A stretch of DNA of 64,000 nucleotides from NIC37A-2 sp964392575. Its GTDB lineage: Bacteria; Myxococcota_A; Polyangia; Polyangiales; Polyangiaceae. A program made the position numbers and the translations under genes. Shown one piece after another: positions 59,345 through 64,000 of the stretch. Every line of letters begins with the position of its first letter. Position 1 is the stretch's first letter. The notes below the pieces were generated by a model. The model ran no database searches and had not been told where the DNA came from. It saw nothing but the letters and a program-made list of their open reading frames with translations. The stretch covers positions 1 to 64,000 of the forward strand of contig CAYMQT010000001.1 of NCBI GenBank assembly GCA_964392575.1. The letters run 5' to 3'.

Positions 59345-60444
59345 TTCCCTTCCTCGATCTCAAAACTCCACATCTGGAGTTGCACGAGGAAATCTCATCC
59401 GCCATAGAAAGGGTCGTCTCATCAGGCTGGTACATCCTGGGTCCCGAAGTGGATGAGTTCGAGCGAGAGTACGCCTTTTACTGCGATGCCTCTCAGTGCG
59501 TGGGGGTGGCAAACGGTCTAGACGCCTTGCATTTGGCGCTGCGCGCCATGGGTGTTGGCCAGGGCGACGAGGTTATCGTGCCCTCCAACACATATATCGC
59601 TACGTGGCTGGCGGTGAGCCACTGTGGCGCGACCCCAGTTCCAGTGGAACCCGTAGAGACTACTTACAACATCGATCCCACTTTGATCGAAACCGCTATT
59701 ACGGAGCGGACTAAGGTCATCCTGCCGGTGCACCTTTATGGTCAACCAGCTGATTTAGATCCCATCCTTGAGATCGCGAAGAAGCATGGACTGCGTGTGC
59801 TAGAGGATGCAGCCCAGGCACATGGCGCATACTACAGAGGAAAGCGAATCGGCGCACACGGAGACGCCGTTGCCTGGAGCTTCTACCCCGGGAAGAATCT
59901 AGGAGCTCTCGGTGATGGCGGGGCCGTCACCACGAATGATCCGGAACTGGCAGATCGCATTCGCGTACTGCGCAACTACGGCTCGCGCGAGAAGTATGTC
60001 AACGAGGTACAAGGCTGGAATAGCCGCCTCGACCCGATTCAGGCTGCGATACTACGGGTCAAGCTGCGCCACCTCGATGCATGGAACGCGCGTCGTGCCG
60101 ACGTCGCGAGCCAATATCTTGACGGCCTACGCGACAGCAGCTTGATCCTGCCGCACGTCCCAGAATGGGCGGAGCCGGTCTGGCACCTGTTTGTCGTGCG
60201 GCATGCCCAACGTGACCTACTCCAGCAACGCTTGACCGGGGCAGGCGTCGGAACGTTGATCCACTACCCGATTCCGCCACACCGTCAGCAGGCATATGCA
60301 GCTCTCGGCTTCGCACCCGACGCCTTCCCGCTAGCCTCGCATTTGGCCGACGAAATGCTGAGCCTACCGATGGGACCGCATCTGGTGCCAGAACAGGTCA
60401 GTGCCGTGATCGCAGCGGTCCAGTCAGCAGCACAGGCGACGTGA
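59341..60444 (+). CDS. DegT/DnrJ/EryC1 aminotransferase, FdtB-like
   Basis: A 367-residue PLP enzyme. GVANGLDALHLALRAMGVGQGDEVIVPSNTYIAT opens the PLP fold, EDAAQAHGAYYRGKRIG holds the cofactor-pairing Asp region, and WSFYPGKNLGALGDGGAV contains the Schiff-base Lys. It should convert the 3-keto sugar made by the WxcM-like ketoisomerase into the 3-amino sugar, which the N-terminal domain of WxcM then acetylates (dTDP-Fuc3NAc or Qui3NAc). Overlaps both neighbours by 4 nt. Confidence 0.9.
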   Translation: MIPFLDLKTPHLELHEEISSAIERVVSSGWYILGPEVDEFEREYAFYCDASQCVGVANGLDALHLALRAMGVGQGDEVIVPSNTYIATWLAVSHCGATPVPVEPVETTYNIDPTLIETAITERTKVILPVHLYGQPADLDPILEIAKKHGLRVLEDAAQAHGAYYRGKRIGAHGDAVAWSFYPGKNLGALGDGGAVTTNDPELADRIRVLRNYGSREKYVNEVQGWNSRLDPIQAAILRVKLRHLDAWNARRADVASQYLDGLRDSSLILPHVPEWAEPVWHLFVVRHAQRDLLQQRLTGAGVGTLIHYPIPPHRQQAYAALGFAPDAFPLASHLADEMLSLPMGPHLVPEQVSAVIAAVQSAAQAT

Positions 60445-61952
60445 ACGAAGGTAACTCCTACCGCCAAATCCTGCGCTCGTCGTCGATCATCGGTGGGGCG
60501 TCGGTCATCAACATCCTCGTTGGCCTGCTGCGCACAAAAGTGGCGGCGATGTTGCTGGGACCGGCAGGTGTGGGGTTGATCGGGCTTTACACCAACGTGG
60601 TGGCGGTGGCCGCCAACGTCGCAGGTCTGGGGTTTGGCAATGTGGGCACGCGCCAGATTGCGGAAGTCACCGGGCAGGATGACTCGCAACGTATCGCAGC
60701 GGCACGGCGAGCGTTGTTCTGGGGCACGCTGGTGCTGGCGGTACTGGGCGCGGTGGCGTTGTGGCTGCTACGGGATGCGGTGGCGCTGCACCTACTGGGC
60801 GATGCCGCACTGACAGACGAGGTGGGCTGGTTGGCGCTCGCGCTAGCCTTGACAGTGGCGGCGGCCTCGCAGAACGCGCTGCTCAATGGTTTGCGGCGGA
60901 TTGGCGATATAGCGCGCGTCAGTATCGGTACCGCGTTGCTGTCCACGTTGATCGGTGTCCTGGCGCTGTGGTGGTTGGGCCGTGCGGGCCTGATTGCTTT
61001 CGTCATCGCCGGACCGCTAGCCAGCTTCCTGCTGGGGCACTTCTATGTGGCGCGGCTACCCAAAGTGCAGGGACCACCCACGCCGCTGTCCGAGTTGTCG
61101 GCGCAATGGCGCACGCTGGCCCGGTTGGGTGCAGCCTTCATGGTGGCGGGCCTGGCGGGCACGGTAGGGCAACTGGTGGTGCGTTCGCTGGTCAAGCAGG
61201 GTCTGGGCGTAGAGGCGTTGGGTCTGTTCCAGGCATCGTGGGCCATTTCAATGACCTACATAGGCTTTGTGCTGACGGCGATGGGTACGGACTACTACCC
61301 GCGCCTGACTGCTGTCATCAAAGACCATGCTGCAGTCAATCGCTTGGTTAACGAACAGACCGAAGTAGCCCTGCTGCTGGCCACGCCGATACTGCTACTC
61401 ATGCTGGCGCTGGCACCATGGGTGATCCGGCTGTTGTATTCGGCCGAGTTTGCTGGGGCAGCGGAGGTGCTGCGCTGGCAGGTGCTGGGCGATTTCCTAA
61501 AGATCGTCAGCTGGCCGTTGGGGTTCATCCTGTTGGCTGCCGGCGCGGGCCGAGCCTTCATGCTGACCGAATGGATCGGTATGGGCAGTTTCGTGTTGTT
61601 CGCTTGGGTGGGATTGCCACTATTAGGCATCACGGCAACGGGGGTGGCGTTTCTGAGCTTATATGCAACCTACCTGCCGATGGTGTATTGGTTGGCGGTA
61701 AGGCGGACAGGATTTGGATGGAATAGGCCGGTACAGAGGTTGATACTAGTTGCCCTAGTAGTAGCGGTTGGTATCGCGGGTCTCGCTCAGTTGTCGGACA
61801 CCATTGCAGCAGTCATTGGAGTACCGTTGGCCGTGATGGCGGGCCTCCATGGTGCTGCCCGGTTGGGTGACATGGCCAATCTGGGTGGCAAGCTTGGAAA
61901 GCTGGCATCAATGAGCCAAAAAGCAATGCAAAGGATTGGATTTAGATCATGA
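60441..61952 (+). CDS. Wzx-type O-antigen flippase
   Basis: A 503-residue polytopic protein with 12-14 helices of the MATE/PST polysaccharide-transporter superfamily (RSSSIIGGASVINILVGLLRTKVAAMLLGPAGVGLIGLY by position about 13-51 is typical). It moves lipid-linked O-units to the periplasm. Base use is distinct from the chromosome genes, with many CTG/TTG and GTG/GCG codons, as in beta/gammaproteobacterial clusters, so recent transfer is likely. Overlaps the aminotransferase (GTGA) and a GT2 fragment (ATGA). Confidence 0.88.
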   Translation: MNEGNSYRQILRSSSIIGGASVINILVGLLRTKVAAMLLGPAGVGLIGLYTNVVAVAANVAGLGFGNVGTRQIAEVTGQDDSQRIAAARRALFWGTLVLAVLGAVALWLLRDAVALHLLGDAALTDEVGWLALALALTVAAASQNALLNGLRRIGDIARVSIGTALLSTLIGVLALWWLGRAGLIAFVIAGPLASFLLGHFYVARLPKVQGPPTPLSELSAQWRTLARLGAAFMVAGLAGTVGQLVVRSLVKQGLGVEALGLFQASWAISMTYIGFVLTAMGTDYYPRLTAVIKDHAAVNRLVNEQTEVALLLATPILLLMLALAPWVIRLLYSAEFAGAAEVLRWQVLGDFLKIVSWPLGFILLAAGAGRAFMLTEWIGMGSFVLFAWVGLPLLGITATGVAFLSLYATYLPMVYWLAVRRTGFGWNRPVQRLILVALVVAVGIAGLAQLSDTIAAVIGVPLAVMAGLHGAARLGDMANLGGKLGKLASMSQKAMQRIGFRS

Positions 61953-62053
61953 GTGACTTGATTGAAACAAAGAAGGAAGATCGGCCGCTCGTCACTTTTG
62001 CGCTGTTTTCTTACAACTGCCTAATAGAGAAAAATCGGATCCTAGCATGTTGA
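61949..62053 (+). pseudogene. GT2 glycosyltransferase, N-terminal fragment
   Basis: The ATG overlaps the flippase stop and reads MSDLIETKKEDRPLVTFALF then SYN, the classic opening of a GT2 enzyme (LVTFALFSYNQ). After about 23 residues it runs into CLIEKNRILAC and a stop. The remainder of the gene is missing, so a deletion or recombination replaced it by the downstream genes. Confidence 0.72.
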
Positions 62054-62137
62054 TGCACCCGGAAACTCAATGGCGTTTGTGCCACTCGCGCCAAGGGGAA
62101 CAAGCATGGTCAGACTAGTGCTGATGAGGATTAAGGC

Positions 62138-63358
62138 GTGAGTAAACTGCTAAATAACACGCAGGGGCCATCGGATACGCCGCATATCGTATTTGTTCAA
62201 GACGGCTTCTACCTTGGTGGGATTGAAGTGTTAGAGACCAAGCTAGCCAAAGAGCTATCAGCCATTGGCTGCAAGGTAACGATTACATGCAATGCAAACG
62301 CAATCATGGATCATTCAGCTGGAGAGTTCGATCTTTTCATCCATCACGGCTACCCACACCTCATTAAGAATGCATACAAGCTTTTCAACCCCAATTCACC
62401 AAAAACTATACTTGTAACTCTTCATCCAACCGCTGCGATGGCAGCACTGATGATCGGAAGCAGAATTCGCGAAGGTCATGATTCCGCTGATGTGCGTATC
62501 TTCCAGTGGGTTAGTCATTCAAGGGCCTTCTTCTTCAGTAGGAGATTCCTTGTAAAGTACCTTTTGGAAAGGGCTTTCAAGATGCTGCCGAAGAGATCCA
62601 CCTACTTCATGAATGATGCAGCGCGCATGGCGCATGAATGCCACTGGGAATCTAACCTAGAAGAATATCCAATCATTAAGATCACCGGCCGGGAGGCGAA
62701 TCATCTTCATTCTTCAAGGGCGGCAGAAGAGCTCAGGATTGTTTCAGTCGGGCGTCTTGTTCCGTTTAAAAGCTACAACACGCACGCTCCAGTGATAGTG
62801 CGTGAACTCATGGATCACGGCTTGAACATTAGTTGGGATATATGGGGATACGGGCCGGATGAAGCATCCATTCGGAACTTGATCCAAGAGTGTGATGTAG
62901 GTAATTCGGTCCGACTGTGTGGTTCACTGGCGCACGATGACTTCGATCTAACCGTTTCTCGCTATGATCTATTCATAGGAATGGGAACATCCGTTCTTGA
63001 GGCGGCAAAAACAATGACCCCTTCTATTGTTGCCTTGGAAAATGGTGACAGTCGTTGCTACGGATTCTTGTATGAAACGCCATCTGACAGCGTTGGGGAT
63101 CTGGTTCCCGATCATCCACAAATGGAACTCATAGACTGCGTTCGGCGTTTCCATGGATTGTCGGAATCAGAGCGATCTCAGATTGGAATGCGTTGCGCTC
63201 AAGCTGCAAGTAGTCGCGAGTCGCCTTTGCAGAGTTTCGTACAGGCGGTGCTCGCTTCTGAGTCGGTACCGAAGATCAAGGCGAAAGATAGGATCTTTTT
63301 CTTCGTTGCAAATCTGTACTTACAGTCCGTAAGAATAAAGAAGATTATCCTAAGATAA
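62138..63358 (+). CDS. GT4-family glycosyltransferase, low-GC
   Basis: A 406-residue protein. IVFVQDGFYLGGIEVLETKLAKEL is a GT4 N-terminus (GG near the first loop); LRIVSVGRLVPFKSYN starts the donor domain, followed by WDIWGYGPDEASIRNLI and FIGMGTSVLEAAKTMTPSIV with the catalytic Glu in VLEAA. GC content is visibly lower than in the flanking genes, so it was probably acquired separately. It precedes another glycosyltransferase with a 1-nt overlap. Confidence 0.85.
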   Translation: MSKLLNNTQGPSDTPHIVFVQDGFYLGGIEVLETKLAKELSAIGCKVTITCNANAIMDHSAGEFDLFIHHGYPHLIKNAYKLFNPNSPKTILVTLHPTAAMAALMIGSRIREGHDSADVRIFQWVSHSRAFFFSRRFLVKYLLERAFKMLPKRSTYFMNDAARMAHECHWESNLEEYPIIKITGREANHLHSSRAAEELRIVSVGRLVPFKSYNTHAPVIVRELMDHGLNISWDIWGYGPDEASIRNLIQECDVGNSVRLCGSLAHDDFDLTVSRYDLFIGMGTSVLEAAKTMTPSIVALENGDSRCYGFLYETPSDSVGDLVPDHPQMELIDCVRRFHGLSESERSQIGMRCAQAASSRESPLQSFVQAVLASESVPKIKAKDRIFFFVANLYLQSVRIKKIILR

Positions 63359-64000
63359 TGAATAGAAGAATTCGTGTTTTGCACACGTTGTGTCGTGTGT
63401 ATTCAGGTGGGGTCGAACAGAGGCGGCTCATGCTCGCACGTAAACTGCCCCGAGATGACTACGAGCACATGCTTATCTGCCAAGAATCGGTGGGTGTGCT
63501 GCCTGATCTCCTCCGTGCCGAAGGATGGGTTCTCAGAGAAATCGGAGTGACTTCTCATATCCTCAGTCCTTGGTGGCATGCGGCTGCTGCGAGGATTGCC
63601 CGAGAGTTTCGTCCCGATATTGTTCACGGTGCCGTGATCGAGGGCGTAGCGCTTGCCAATGGGATCGGATTGCGTATGCCCGGTGTGCCAGTAATCTCTG
63701 AGGAAACGTCGGATCCCGTCAATCGCAGTTGGCGGGGTAATTTCCTTATGAGGGGCATATGTGTGCGCAGTGACGTGGTGATTGGAGTTTCACCGAAAGT
63801 AGCCTGCTATTTGCGAGACGCCGCGAAGATTCCGCAACGCAAGATCAAGATTATCAACAATGCGGTCCTGCCACCGCCTAGCGTGAAGGAATGCGAGATC
63901 GCCGCACTTAGGGCGGCGCACGGCATAAATGCAGATGACCGCATCATCGGATCCGTGGGACGAGTGGATAATAACCACAAACGATTTAGTGACCTGATTC
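63358..64000 (+). CDS. GT4-family glycosyltransferase (3' end off the window)
   Basis: The ATG at 63358 overlaps the previous stop (TAATG). The 214 codons seen read RVLHTLCRVYSGGVEQRRLM, PDIVHGAVIEGVALANG and, near the edge, IIGSVGRVDNNHKRFSDLI, the start of the donor-binding domain. It is a normal GT-B enzyme N-terminal half; the catalytic Glu lies beyond the window. It continues the O-antigen cluster. Confidence 0.85.
   Translation, partial: MNRRIRVLHTLCRVYSGGVEQRRLMLARKLPRDDYEHMLICQESVGVLPDLLRAEGWVLREIGVTSHILSPWWHAAAARIAREFRPDIVHGAVIEGVALANGIGLRMPGVPVISEETSDPVNRSWRGNFLMRGICVRSDVVIGVSPKVACYLRDAAKIPQRKIKIINNAVLPPPSVKECEIAALRAAHGINADDRIIGSVGRVDNNHKRFSDLI

Overview
The window is a draft scaffold (three 10-N gaps) of medium-high GC from a Gram-negative bacterium. 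A TonB/ExbBD system, a TonB-dependent receptor, several outer-membrane beta-barrels, RND efflux and many lipoproteins show two membranes. The mix of large AAA-ATPase/TPR proteins, Gly/Ser-rich lipoproteins, ECF sigma factors with TPR-tailed anti-sigma factors and sigma-54 activators resembles Myxococcota/Bradymonadota (former Deltaproteobacteria). That placement is inference; no rRNA or other phylogenetic marker is present, and I saw no tRNA or CRISPR array.

Layout. 1-6.1 kb: the 5' part of an AAA/TPR regulator, a sterol-desaturase-type membrane hydroxylase, an IS21 relic with an unusual stack of end repeats, and an esterase lipoprotein. 6.1-15.1 kb (minus strand): ECF sigma/anti-sigma pair, a surface-repeat outer-membrane protein, then a receptor-lipoprotein-ExbB-ExbD-TonB cluster that looks like one dedicated uptake machine. 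15.3-18.9 kb: an accessory island in which four same-orientation copies of a 180-bp element with 17-bp terminal inverted repeats separate small gene modules (nucleotidyltransferase pair, WGR/SUKH pair, epsilon/zeta-like toxin-antitoxin pair). Two of these genes are cut off exactly at an element. 19-29.9 kb: a UMF1-type MFS exporter, an XRE regulator with a molybdate-binding-like domain in an operon with a beta-propeller lipoprotein and a porin, an LTA-synthase-like and a TagB/TagF-like gene, then modABC.

29.9-37.2 kb (minus strand): blaI-M56 peptidase-tolC-cusB-cusA, a heavy-metal efflux operon under a BlaI/BlaR1-type switch. 37.2-45.4 kb: sulfate-binding lipoprotein, CysT, CysW, CysA, PAPS reductase and a sigma-54 activator, apparently transcribed from a near-consensus -24/-12 promoter with a 13-bp-arm palindrome upstream, and followed by a convergent OprO/P-like porin. 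45.5-56 kb: a second LTA-synthase-like protein, RadD helicase, hydrolase lipoprotein, a lone trpD, a LysR regulator, a hybrid histidine kinase, then a mobile-element scrapyard (Rpn fragment, RAYT fragment, VapBC, intact Rpn nuclease, REP-like hairpin). 57-64 kb: an O-antigen/surface polysaccharide cluster (glycosyltransferases, WxcM-like fusion enzyme, FdtB-like aminotransferase, Wzx flippase, a broken GT2 gene), running off the right edge.

Strongest leads: the repeat-delimited module island at 15.3-18.9 kb, the metal-efflux operon with a BlaR1-like peptidase that has a His-rich tail instead of a penicillin sensor, and the sigma-54 sulfate regulon. Two of the three N gaps interrupt genes whose reading frames are restored when 17 nt are removed, so they are probably scaffolding artefacts and not missing DNA.
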